Below, in pieces: positions 55,114-62,738 of a stretch of 64,000 nt of DNA. The DNA is taken from positions 868,001-932,000 of the forward strand of contig NZ_VFOP01000001.1 of the NCBI RefSeq assembly GCF_006716185.1, given 5' to 3'. The notes under the pieces were generated by a model that was given only the letters and a program-made list of their open reading frames with translations, had not been told where the DNA came from and did no database searches. Position numbers and translations under genes: made by a program. This DNA comes from Ornithinicoccus hortensis. Lineage in GTDB: Bacteria > Actinomycetota > Actinomycetes > Actinomycetales > Dermatophilaceae. Positions within the stretch are counted from its first letter, which is position 1; each line of letters starts with the position of its first letter.

Positions 55114-55479
55114 CCGGACGCCCTCGCGGTGCACCCGGATGGCGAGGGCATAGAGGTCCCCCGGTCGTTCGGCCCGGCAGATCAGCACCGTGCCGTTCGC
55201 GAACACCAGGCGGGCGGCGTGCTCACCGGGTGCCGGGCGCATCGCGCGCAGCGGCACGCCCCGGGACACCAGCACCCGCAGCCGCGCGGCCAGGAGCGTC
55301 TCGAGGATCCCGGACTCCTCCCGCTCCACGCGGGCAAAACCCTGCTCCAACTCGGTGAGTTCCTGCGGGCTGAGGTCGGGCAGGTCCGACCCCGCGGTCT
55401 GCCTGGCGCGGCGTCGCCGGAGCCACCGGCCCAGGACCACGGCCAGGGCGACCAGCAGCGCGAGGACGACCCACTTCAT
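55012..55479 (-). CDS. Small membrane-anchored protein, unknown function
   Basis: The 155 residues have one N-terminal membrane helix (VVLALLVALAVVLGRWL) followed by a basic stop (RRRRAR), an acidic helical part (LTELEQGFARVEREESGIL) and a compact beta-rich domain (ARLVFANGTVLICRAERPG, TVLRFSWPEGG). No family recognised. Its 3' end overlaps the PAP2 gene by 102 bases on the opposite strand, an unusually long convergent overlap; one of the two ends may be shorter in reality. Confidence 0.75.
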   Translation of the reverse strand: MKWVVLALLVALAVVLGRWLRRRRARQTAGSDLPDLSPQELTELEQGFARVEREESGILETLLAARLRVLVSRGVPLRAMRPAPGEHAARLVFANGTVLICRAERPGDLYALAIRVHREGVRLASWGSGPDGTVLRFSWPEGGADLIALGLDQSD

Positions 55480-55504
55480 ACCCCAGTGTGGCCCGTCCGG
55501 TCGG

Positions 55505-56107
55505 TCAGCGGCTCAGCACGGCGACGAGGAAGTCCGAGTCGTCCCGGAAGGGCCTCAGGTCCCAGGTCGAGAGCAGCACGTCCGGCGCGAGGCCGGCGGC
55601 GGCCGCGTGCTCCAGGAACTCCTCGAACGGGTAGCCGCGGCCCGCGCCGAAGCCGAGCACGGCGCGCCCGTCCGGCGCGAGGTGCGCGGCGATCCGGCGG
55701 ATCACCTCCGCCCGGGTGCTGGGGGCGAGGAAGGCCATCACGTTGCCGGCCGAGACGACCACGTCGAACGGCTCCGGTATGCCGTGGGCCGGCAGGTCCA
55801 GCTCGGCCAGGTCGGCGACGATCCAGCGGGGACCCGGATGGTCCTCCTCGGCCGCGGCGATGAGCACCGGGTCGACGTCCACCCCGACCACGGTATGACC
55901 CGCCCGGTGCAGGTGACCGCCGAGCCGCCCCGGACCACAGCCGGCGTCCAGGATGCGGGCGCCGCGCCCGACCATCGCGTCGACCAGCCGCGCCTCGCCG
56001 TCCAGGTCCTGGCCCGCAGCGGCCATCGCCCGGAACCGCTCGACATACCAGTGCGAGTGGCCCGGATCGGCTTCGACCTGCTTCATCCACGCGCTCTGCT
56101 CGACCAT
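55505..56107 (-). CDS. Class I SAM-dependent methyltransferase
   Basis: The 200 residues contain the SAM motifs ILDAGCGPGRLGGHL (motif I), VVGVDVDPVLIAAA (acidic loop), WIVADLAELDLP (motif II) and FDVVVSAGNVMAFL (motif III), followed by a GRAVLGFGAG strand. It resembles methyltransferase domain 25/11 proteins; acceptor unknown. Starts at ATG 56107, 9 bases after the FGE-like gene, and is probably in one operon with it. Confidence 0.88.
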   Translation of the reverse strand: MVEQSAWMKQVEADPGHSHWYVERFRAMAAAGQDLDGEARLVDAMVGRGARILDAGCGPGRLGGHLHRAGHTVVGVDVDPVLIAAAEEDHPGPRWIVADLAELDLPAHGIPEPFDVVVSAGNVMAFLAPSTRAEVIRRIAAHLAPDGRAVLGFGAGRGYPFEEFLEHAAAAGLAPDVLLSTWDLRPFRDDSDFLVAVLSR

Positions 56108-56116
56108 GACGCCAGC

Positions 56117-56809
56117 CTAGGAGGCCGCGCGCCGGCGAGGTCGACCCGGTGCCGTTCGGCGACGTTGATCCGTGCGGGCGACCCGGAAGCCGACGTCGTC
56201 GATCCGGAACGTCGGGTGGCTACGCCGGCGGACCGAGGCCCGGCAACTCCAGTGCGGGTCCGCCCAGCCGCCGCCGCGCAGCACCCGGTAGCTGCCGTAG
56301 ACCTCCGTGTCGTAGAAGTCCCAGCACCAGTCCCACACATTGCCGAGCATGTCGTGCAGTCCCCACGCGTTCGGCGTCTTGCCGGCGACCTCGTGCGCCC
56401 GGTCGCCGGAGTTGCCGCGGTGCCAGGCGATGTCGTCCAACGGGCCATATGTCGGTCCGGTGCTGCCGGCGCGGCAGGCGTGCTCCCACTCGGCCTCGGT
56501 GGGCAGTCGGTAACCGTCGGCGGTGACCTCCCAGTGCACCTCCTGCTCGCCAGGCCCGAGCCGGTAGGCGTGCTGCAGGCCCGCTGCAGTCGAACTCGCG
56601 TTGCAGAACCGCACGGCATCCCACCAGGAGACCGTCTCCACGGGCAGCCCGGGGCCGGCGGCCGTGCTCGGGCAGCGGCCGGTGACCGCGGCAAACTGCT
56701 GCTGGGTGACCGGCGTGGTGCCGAGTTCGAAGGCGGCGACCTCCACGGTCCACCGGCGTTCGGTGCGGCGATCGGACAGTTCGACGGTCCCCGCGGGCAC
56801 GGCCATCAT
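56117..56809 (-). CDS. FGE-sulfatase-fold protein lacking one catalytic cysteine
   Basis: SUMF1/formylglycine-generating-enzyme fold of 230 residues: MMAVPAGTVELSD start, ELGTTPVTQQQFAAV, LPVETVSWWDAVRFCN, YRLPTEAEWEHACRAG, NAWGLHDMLGNVWDWCWD and RGGGWADPHWSCRASVRR. True aerobic FGEs carry two cysteines in the last motif; here only the second position (Cys in WSCRAS) is present and the first is replaced, so conversion of sulfatase cysteines is unlikely. The fold is also used by other modifying enzymes. The start is ATG 56809 (AGGGGA upstream); the open frame continues back into the DUF808 gene without similarity. Confidence 0.85.
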   Translation of the reverse strand: MMAVPAGTVELSDRRTERRWTVEVAAFELGTTPVTQQQFAAVTGRCPSTAAGPGLPVETVSWWDAVRFCNASSTAAGLQHAYRLGPGEQEVHWEVTADGYRLPTEAEWEHACRAGSTGPTYGPLDDIAWHRGNSGDRAHEVAGKTPNAWGLHDMLGNVWDWCWDFYDTEVYGSYRVLRGGGWADPHWSCRASVRRRSHPTFRIDDVGFRVARTDQRRRTAPGRPRRRAAS

Positions 56810-56895
56810 CGGAAGGTCGATCCCCTGATCCGCGGCCCCGAGCGTACGCGGCGGTCCTGCGGCGTGCGCCCTCAGACTCTGCCCTCGCCTCCAGA

Positions 56896-57843
56896 TCAGT
56901 GCGCGGCGTTGGTCTTCCGGCGGGGGACGACGTGCATGACGAGCACGACGACCGCCCCCACCAGGAGGCCGATCACCGCGGAGAAGAAGGTGTTGACCAG
57001 CCAGGCCAGCGCCCCACCGATGCCCGGGACCCAACCGGCGACGGCCTCCTCCATGTGGTGCACCACGTCATACAACGCGTGCCAGCCCAGCTCGTCGATA
57101 CCCACCAGGATGATGTGCCCGCCGACCCACAGCATCGCGACGACACCGACGACGGTGAGGCCGGCGAGGAGCTTCGGCATCCCCTTGACCAGGCCGTTGC
57201 CGGTGGTCTGTGCGAACGAGGACTCCCGCTGTGCCAGGTGCAGCCCGATGTCGTCCATCTTCACGATCAGGCCGACGACCCCGTAGACCACCGCCGTGAT
57301 GAAGATCGCGACGACGATCAGGATGATCAGCCGGGACAGGAACGGTTCGTCGGCCACCTCGTTGAGGGAGATCACCATGATCTCGGCGGACAGGATGAAG
57401 TCGGTTCGGATCGCGCTGCTCACCATCTTGGCCTCGCGGTCGGCACCCTGCTCGATGGCCGGCTTCTCCTTGGCGGGATCGTGGTGACCGAAGAACTTCT
57501 CGTAAAGCTTCTCCGCGCCCTCGAAGCACAGGTAGGTCCCGCCGATCATGAGGATCGGGGTGAGGATCCAGGGCAGGAACTGGCTGAGCAGCATGATCGC
57601 CGGGAGGATGAACACCAGCTTGTTGCGGATCGAACCGATGGCGATCTTCTTGATCATCGGCAACTCGCGCGACGGGCTGAACCCCTGCACGTAGCGCGGT
57701 GTCACCGCGGTGTCGTCGACGACGACGCCGGCCGCCTTCGCGCTCGCCTTCCCGGCGGCGGCGGCCACGTCGTCGACCGAGGCGGCGGCCATCCGGGCCA
57801 GGGCCGCGATGTCGTCCAGCAGCGCGACCAGACCGGCGCTCAC
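56896..57843 (-). CDS. DUF808 (YedI-like) membrane protein
   Basis: The 315 residues start at GTG 57843 with the family N-terminus (SAGLVALLDDIAALARMAAASVDDV) and GAGGGG upstream. About seven helices follow (NKLVFILPAIMLLSQFLPW, ILTPILMIGGTYLCFEGAEKL, LIILIVVAIFITAVVYGVVGL, LLAGLTVVGVVAMLWVGG, FFSAVIGLLVGAVVVLV). The conserved RTDFILSAEIMVISL segment is present. Widely distributed, no established function. The longer open frame runs into the tRNA-Lys and is not real. Confidence 0.93.
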   Translation of the reverse strand: MSAGLVALLDDIAALARMAAASVDDVAAAAGKASAKAAGVVVDDTAVTPRYVQGFSPSRELPMIKKIAIGSIRNKLVFILPAIMLLSQFLPWILTPILMIGGTYLCFEGAEKLYEKFFGHHDPAKEKPAIEQGADREAKMVSSAIRTDFILSAEIMVISLNEVADEPFLSRLIILIVVAIFITAVVYGVVGLIVKMDDIGLHLAQRESSFAQTTGNGLVKGMPKLLAGLTVVGVVAMLWVGGHIILVGIDELGWHALYDVVHHMEEAVAGWVPGIGGALAWLVNTFFSAVIGLLVGAVVVLVMHVVPRRKTNAAH

Positions 57844-57998
57844 CGTCGGCCCCCTCGGAGTGCGGTCCAATAGGTAGGGCGCGGCACCGGGCACGTGATC
57901 TTCACGAGGCGCAAGCGTATAGGGCGTACCGGTGTGCTTCAGCCGTTTCGCACTCAGACCCCTGCCTGCGGGATGTCCCTGGCGAGGGTCGGGGAGGG

Positions 57999-58071
57999 TG
58001 GGCCCCGTGGGATTCGAACCCACAACCTACGGATTAAAAGTCCGCAGCTCTAACCGTTGAGCTAGAGGCCC
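57999..58071 (-). tRNA. tRNA-Lys (TTT)
   Basis: Minus-strand cloverleaf: acceptor GGGCCTC with GGGGCCC (one G-U), D arm GCTC..GAGC, anticodon loop CTTTTAA with TTT, T arm GTGGG-TTCGAAT-CCCAC, discriminator A, CCA not encoded. It stands alone between the DUF808 gene and phoD. Confidence 0.97.
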
Positions 58072-58149
58072 TGGTCGCACGCGGCGCCCCGTGCAGGATA
58101 CGCGGTGGTCGCCTGGGAGGCCCCAACCGTGGGCTGGCAGACTGCCGTG

Positions 58150-59907
58150 ATGAGTTCCAGCCTCGTCCTCGGGCCGATGCTCCGGCACACCGACACCACG
58201 TCGGCGGCCGTCTGGGTGGAGACCCGACGGGCCGCCCAGGTGAGCGTGCACGCGGGGACGGACGAGGACGGCTCCCCGCGGGTGTGGCGGGCGCCCACCT
58301 TCCGGGTCCACGGACACCACTACGCCCTCGTCGAGGTGACCGGTCTGCGCCCGGGGGAGCGGACGGCATACCGGGTCGAGGTCGACGGCGCCCCGGCGTG
58401 GCCGCCGCCGGACGACCCCTTCCCGCCGGCGGAGTTGCACACCCTCACCGGTGACGAGGAGGTCAACCTGGCGTTCGGCTCGTGCCGGACCAGCGTGCCG
58501 CACGACCGGGCGCACCACCTGACGCACGGCGTGGACGCGCTGCGCACCTTGGCCCTGGCGGTCGCGGGCGGGGAGCGGCCGGATGTGGGGGTGCCCGACC
58601 TGCTGCTGCTCCTGGGGGACCAGGTGTATGCCGACGCCACCAGCGAGGCGATGCAGGAGTTCATCGCCTCCCGCCGCAGCCTGGACGAGGAGCCGGGCAC
58701 GGAGTTGGCGGACTACGCCGAGTACGCCCACCTGTACTCCCTGGCCTGGAGCGAGCCGGCGCTGCGCTGGCTGTTCTCCTGGCTGCCCAGCCTGATGATC
58801 TTCGACGACCACGACGTGCGGGACGACTGGAACACCTCGGTGCAGTGGCGCGAGGAGATGGAGGCGACGTCCTGGTGGCACGGCCGGATCGTGGCCGCGC
58901 TCGCCTCGTACTGGGTGTACCAGCACCTCGGCAACCTGTCCGTGGCCGAACGGGCGGAGGACGAGATGTGGCGGGAGCTGCTGACCCGCCGGGAGCTGGC
59001 CGGGGCGGACGTCGAGGTCGATCTGACCGACGTGCTGGACGCCTTCGCCGAGCGGGTCGACAAGCATCCGGAGACCTACCGCTGGAGCTATGCGCGCAGG
59101 CTCGGTGACGCCCGGCTCGTGGTGATCGACTCCCGTGCCGCCCGCAAGCTCGAACCGGGCCGCCGGTCGATGCTGGACGAGGCGGAGATGGCGTGGCTGG
59201 ACGAGCAGGTGCGGGGCGACTGCAGCCACCTGGTCATCGGCACCTCGCTGCCCTACCTGCTGCCGCAGGGGCTGCACCACCTGGAGTCCTGGAACGAGGC
59301 GGTGGTCGACGGTGGGTGGGGGCGGCGCCTGGTCGGCGTCGGGGAGCGGCTGCGCACCGCCTTCGACCTCGAGCACTGGGGCGCCTTCACGGACGGGTTC
59401 GAGCGGGTCGGGCGGATGGTGCAGGAGGTGGCCGACGGGCAGCGCGGCGCGGCGCCCGGCTCGGTGCTCTTCCTGTCCGGCGACGTGCACCACTCCTACA
59501 TCTCCGAGGTGGACCGGTCGGGCGGCTCGCGGGTCCTGCAGTTGGTCTGCTCCCCGATCCGCAACCCGCTGCCACGGGTGTTGCGGACGGCGACTGCGGT
59601 CCTGGCCCGTGGCATCGCGCGGCCGGCGGCCCGGGGCCTGGCCCGCTCCGCCGGGGTGGCGCGACCGCCGTTCGCGTGGCACACCGTGGCCGGTCCGTGG
59701 TTCGACAACAACATCGCCCTGCTGCGGGTCGAACAGGACCGGTTGAGCACGTCGTGGCTGACCGGTGAGGTGCGGCACGGCGACCACGACCACCCGATCC
59801 TGCAGGTGGCCGCCGATGTCGAGCTCGACGTGCCCGTCCCCGGCCCGGGCGCGCTGGCCGGGGACCCGGCCGTGGCCCATGTCCACGGGCGTCAACAACG
59901 CCCCTGA
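58150..59907 (+). CDS. PhoD-family alkaline phosphatase/metallophosphatase
   Basis: Fe3+/Ca2+-type phosphatase fold of 585 residues. An N-terminal beta domain (about 1-95: MLRHTDTTSAAVWVETRRAAQVSV) precedes the catalytic domain with metal motifs FGSCRTSVPHDRAHH, LLGDQVYADAT, MIFDDHDVRDDWNT and LFLSGDVHHSYISE. There is no signal peptide, so it is probably cytoplasmic, unlike classical secreted PhoD. The ATG at 58150 starts the family region; GTG 58147 is an alternative. It is preceded by tRNA-Lys on the other strand. Confidence 0.9.
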   Translation: MSSSLVLGPMLRHTDTTSAAVWVETRRAAQVSVHAGTDEDGSPRVWRAPTFRVHGHHYALVEVTGLRPGERTAYRVEVDGAPAWPPPDDPFPPAELHTLTGDEEVNLAFGSCRTSVPHDRAHHLTHGVDALRTLALAVAGGERPDVGVPDLLLLLGDQVYADATSEAMQEFIASRRSLDEEPGTELADYAEYAHLYSLAWSEPALRWLFSWLPSLMIFDDHDVRDDWNTSVQWREEMEATSWWHGRIVAALASYWVYQHLGNLSVAERAEDEMWRELLTRRELAGADVEVDLTDVLDAFAERVDKHPETYRWSYARRLGDARLVVIDSRAARKLEPGRRSMLDEAEMAWLDEQVRGDCSHLVIGTSLPYLLPQGLHHLESWNEAVVDGGWGRRLVGVGERLRTAFDLEHWGAFTDGFERVGRMVQEVADGQRGAAPGSVLFLSGDVHHSYISEVDRSGGSRVLQLVCSPIRNPLPRVLRTATAVLARGIARPAARGLARSAGVARPPFAWHTVAGPWFDNNIALLRVEQDRLSTSWLTGEVRHGDHDHPILQVAADVELDVPVPGPGALAGDPAVAHVHGRQQRP

Positions 59908-60068
59908 CCTGCGATGTCCTCGTCACGAGGACAGCCTGCCGACACGCCTTGCGACACGCCGCGATGTGCGAACGGCCGCCGTCTTCGCTAGCGTCGATGG
60001 CCGCGTTGGAGAGTCCACGTGCACCGGGATGGGGGGAACTCGTCCCTGGGGAGGCAAGGAGGAATCAC

Positions 60069-60533
60069 ATGCGCACCAGCACCAAGGCCCTCGCGACCGT
60101 GGCCGCCGGAGCGGCGATCTTCGCCGCGGGGGCGCCCGCGGCCACCGCCGACCACAGCGGACCGCTGAAGCCCAACTGCTCCGGGACGCAGATCGACCAC
60201 CGGACCCTCAAGAACTCCGGCGGAGGGACGATCGGTCGCGTCGAGCTCTGGTACGACGGCTCCAAGCCCGGCGGCCAGAACTGCGTGAAGACCTACACCT
60301 TCTACCCGGGCAAGAGTTACACCGGCGCCTCGCTCGGCGTCGACGGCGACGGGGACCGCAAGGCCAACCGCTACGCCTACGACGAGGGTTGGTACTCCAG
60401 CTACGCCGGGGCCACCTTCCTGAACCACACCGCCGGCAAGTGCGTCCAGTGGGGTGGCCTCATCTACGGGCCGAACGAGGGCAGCCACGCGGACGACGAC
60501 TCGTTCAAGTCCAAGTGGAAGCACTGCGGCTGA
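60069..60533 (+). CDS. Small secreted protein, unknown function
   Basis: The 154 residues start with a signal peptide (MRTSTKALATVAAGAAIFAAG, cleavage near ATA-DH). The mature 126 residues are rich in Gly, Tyr, Trp, Lys and Asp with four cysteines (PNCSGT, NCVKTY, KCVQW, KHCG) that probably form two disulfides. No family recognised; the aromatic-rich strands suggest a small beta fold. AAGGAGG lies 7 bases before the ATG, so it should be well translated. A CTAGCGT element stands 75 bases upstream, as also before the secreted repeat protein at 24665. Confidence 0.82.
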   Translation: MRTSTKALATVAAGAAIFAAGAPAATADHSGPLKPNCSGTQIDHRTLKNSGGGTIGRVELWYDGSKPGGQNCVKTYTFYPGKSYTGASLGVDGDGDRKANRYAYDEGWYSSYAGATFLNHTAGKCVQWGGLIYGPNEGSHADDDSFKSKWKHCG

Positions 60534-60610
60534 TCGCCTGACCCGCCGGGCGCCCTGCCGTTCGCGGGGAAACTTTTGGGGCCTATGACGCCACATGGTT
60601 TCCACACGAA

Positions 60611-60657
60611 GGGCGCCCGGCCCCAGCCGGGGTCACTCCGAGCCGCTCCGGGCGCCC
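60611..60657. terminator. Bidirectional terminator hairpin
   Basis: GGGCGCCCGG and CCGGGCGCCC form a 10-bp perfect outer stem enclosing a smaller CCCC-AGCC-GGGG hairpin. It lies between the convergent small secreted protein gene and the endonuclease/phosphatase gene. Confidence 0.7.
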
Positions 60658-60672
60658 ACGGCACTCATCGGG

Positions 60673-61941
60673 TCACTGCCGGTGCGGCAGCTTCAGGTCC
60701 ACCCAGACGAGCCGGTGGTCGCTCGAGGGGAACGGGTAGGTCCCGGTCAGCCGGCTCAACGGGTCGTCGCTGGTCGGCCAGAACACGCCGGAGTCCAGGA
60801 TCCGCAGCCGGCTGCTGGGCAGCACGTAGTCGGCCCGGATGTTGCCGGGCGGCTCGGCGAAGTCGGCCGTGTCGTGCCCCGGGTCGCCGAGGTGCTCGAG
60901 GTTGATCCCGCCCTGCAGCTCGCTGGCCTCGACCCCGCCCGCACTGCTCGGGGTGGACCGGGTGTTGATCCGGGGGTGGTCCAGCAGCGCGCTGATGGCG
61001 CCGTCGTAGGAGTCGCCGTCCAGCGGATCGGCGTTCTGGTCGCCGGCGATCACGAAGGCCGCGCGGGCCGGGAGCCCGCCGGTGCCGCCCTGGTCGTCGT
61101 AGATGTAGTCGGCCGTCGCGCCCGGGGTCACGTAGTCCGCCCAGAACCTGATCTCGTCGTGGTTGCGGCGCCCGTTGCGGTCCTCCGGACCGTCGAAGGT
61201 CGGCGGCGTGGGGTGGCTGACCAGGAAGTGGACGGTGGTGTTGCCGACGCTGATCGGCAGGTCCCAGTGCGACTTGCTGGACAGCCGGAGCACGGCCTGC
61301 TCCTCGGGCGAGTAGAAGTCGGTCGGGATGAGGTTGCCGGGCATGTCGGCCCACTTGAACAGCTGGAAGGTGCGGACCGCCTCGACGTCGATCGGGAACT
61401 TGGAGTACACGACCATGCCGTACTGCCCCTCGAACTCCCCGAACCCGAAGGCGTCGTCCGGCCCACCGACAACGCCGTCGTTGTTGAGGTCGTAACCGCT
61501 GGGCACCCCGGTGTTGGACGGCGCCACGTAGTAATAGGGGTAGTCCACCGGCTCCGCACCCTGCTGCGGGACCTCGAGGTAGTTGCTGCGGAACAGCTCG
61601 GCCGCCGCACCGCCCTCGACGAAGTCGAACTCGTTGACCAGCAGCACGTCCGGGTCGGTGCGCTGGATGATCTCGGCCACGGCCCGGGCCTGCGCGTTGT
61701 CCGGGGTCGACAGGTCGGCGAGCAGCTGCCCCTCCTCGGCACGGTTCAGGGAGGCGTTGAAGGTCGCGAAGCGCACGTCCATGTCGGGGCGGCCCACCTC
61801 CTTGGCTGCGTGCGGGTCCGGACGGTCCGTGGGGGACGGTGACCCCGCCGTGGCGACGGACGTCAGGGTCAGTCCGGACAGCAGTGTGGCAGCGACGGCG
61901 CCGACGAGGAGACGACGGGCCGGACGGGTCGGAAGGCGCAT
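60673..61941 (-). CDS. Secreted endonuclease/exonuclease/phosphatase-family protein
   Basis: The 422 residues begin with a signal peptide (RRLLVGAVAATLLSGLTLT, cleavage near ATA-GS) and an EEP fold: VRFATFNASLNRAEEGQL (Asn), DVLLVNEFDF (catalytic Glu), VSHPTPP, FVIAGDQNADP (Asp, Asn) and the final YPFPSSDHRLVWVDLKLP (Asp-His). All catalytic residues of the family are present. An inserted NNDGVVGGPDD loop looks like a calcium site. It acts outside the cell on nucleic acid or a phosphoester; which one is not readable. The ATG 61941 is preceded by GGAGG at very short spacing. Confidence 0.9.
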   Translation of the reverse strand: MRLPTRPARRLLVGAVAATLLSGLTLTSVATAGSPSPTDRPDPHAAKEVGRPDMDVRFATFNASLNRAEEGQLLADLSTPDNAQARAVAEIIQRTDPDVLLVNEFDFVEGGAAAELFRSNYLEVPQQGAEPVDYPYYYVAPSNTGVPSGYDLNNDGVVGGPDDAFGFGEFEGQYGMVVYSKFPIDVEAVRTFQLFKWADMPGNLIPTDFYSPEEQAVLRLSSKSHWDLPISVGNTTVHFLVSHPTPPTFDGPEDRNGRRNHDEIRFWADYVTPGATADYIYDDQGGTGGLPARAAFVIAGDQNADPLDGDSYDGAISALLDHPRINTRSTPSSAGGVEASELQGGINLEHLGDPGHDTADFAEPPGNIRADYVLPSSRLRILDSGVFWPTSDDPLSRLTGTYPFPSSDHRLVWVDLKLPHRQ

Positions 61942-62051
61942 GTCCTCCAACCTAGGACGAGGGGTATGCCGTGTCGCCCGCTGCCGGGTGAAGGGTGCCC
62001 CAATTCCTGGTGTGCACCGGGTCAAGCGCGGAGGGACCCGGTTGGGAGGCG

Positions 62052-62546
62052 TCAGTTCAGGAAGCTGAACAGCCCGTCGAGGCCGTCCCGCGGGGTGCCC
62101 CACACGATGTCGTCCCGCAGCACCTCCACCTGCCCGGTCGTGTCGAGGCGCCAGTACTTCTGCGCCTTGCCCTCCACCGTGGCCGACACGACCAGGGAGG
62201 TGAGCGTCACCGGCGGCGACAGGCGGGGCAGCGCCAGGGAACACCGGGACCCGGGCTCGGCCTGCGCCGGGGCGCCGGGACGGAGGGTCGGTTGGTGCAG
62301 CACGGCCACGCCGTGGCGGCGGTCCGGCAGCGCCAGCCGGGTGCTCGCGACCCACCGGCCGAGGTCGCCGTCGGGGACCGGCTCGCGGCAGGTGGCGGCG
62401 ACGAGCGTCACGGGGTGGGGCGAGGGATTGTCCAGGAGCACGGAGCGCCCGTCGGGCGTGGCCTCCTCGGTCCAGCGGACTGTCGCCACCTCCTTCCAGA
62501 AGGTGCCGGTCAGCAGGACCTGACAGATGTCGCGGAGCACGGCCAT
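62052..62546 (-). CDS. Uncharacterised protein, 164 residues
   Basis: Not recognised. The ATG at 62546 has GAGGTGG about 5 bases upstream; GTG 62555 is an alternative start. The sequence is soluble, beta-rich and Pro/Arg-rich (SVLLDNPSPHPVTLVAATCREP; LPRLSPPVTLTSLVVSATVEGKAQKYW in part), without signal peptide. The end GLDGLFSFLN is hydrophobic. It stands alone, 110 bases from the secreted phosphatase gene and divergent from the SpoIID gene. Confidence 0.7.
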   Translation of the reverse strand: MAVLRDICQVLLTGTFWKEVATVRWTEEATPDGRSVLLDNPSPHPVTLVAATCREPVPDGDLGRWVASTRLALPDRRHGVAVLHQPTLRPGAPAQAEPGSRCSLALPRLSPPVTLTSLVVSATVEGKAQKYWRLDTTGQVEVLRDDIVWGTPRDGLDGLFSFLN

Positions 62547-62738
62547 GGGGTCCACCTCGTCGGTACGTCGTGGGTCGGATGCTAGCTCGGACGGTCCGCT
62601 CGCCCCCGGGGTTCCGGTGGATCGTCACGGCGCGGTCAGCGTTTGCCCAACGCGGGGCCAGCATTCGTGCGCAACTCTTGTCACAGGAGTCACACCTGCT
62701 CCATGCTGGCTGGCGCCCGACGGACTTGGAGAACTCCC

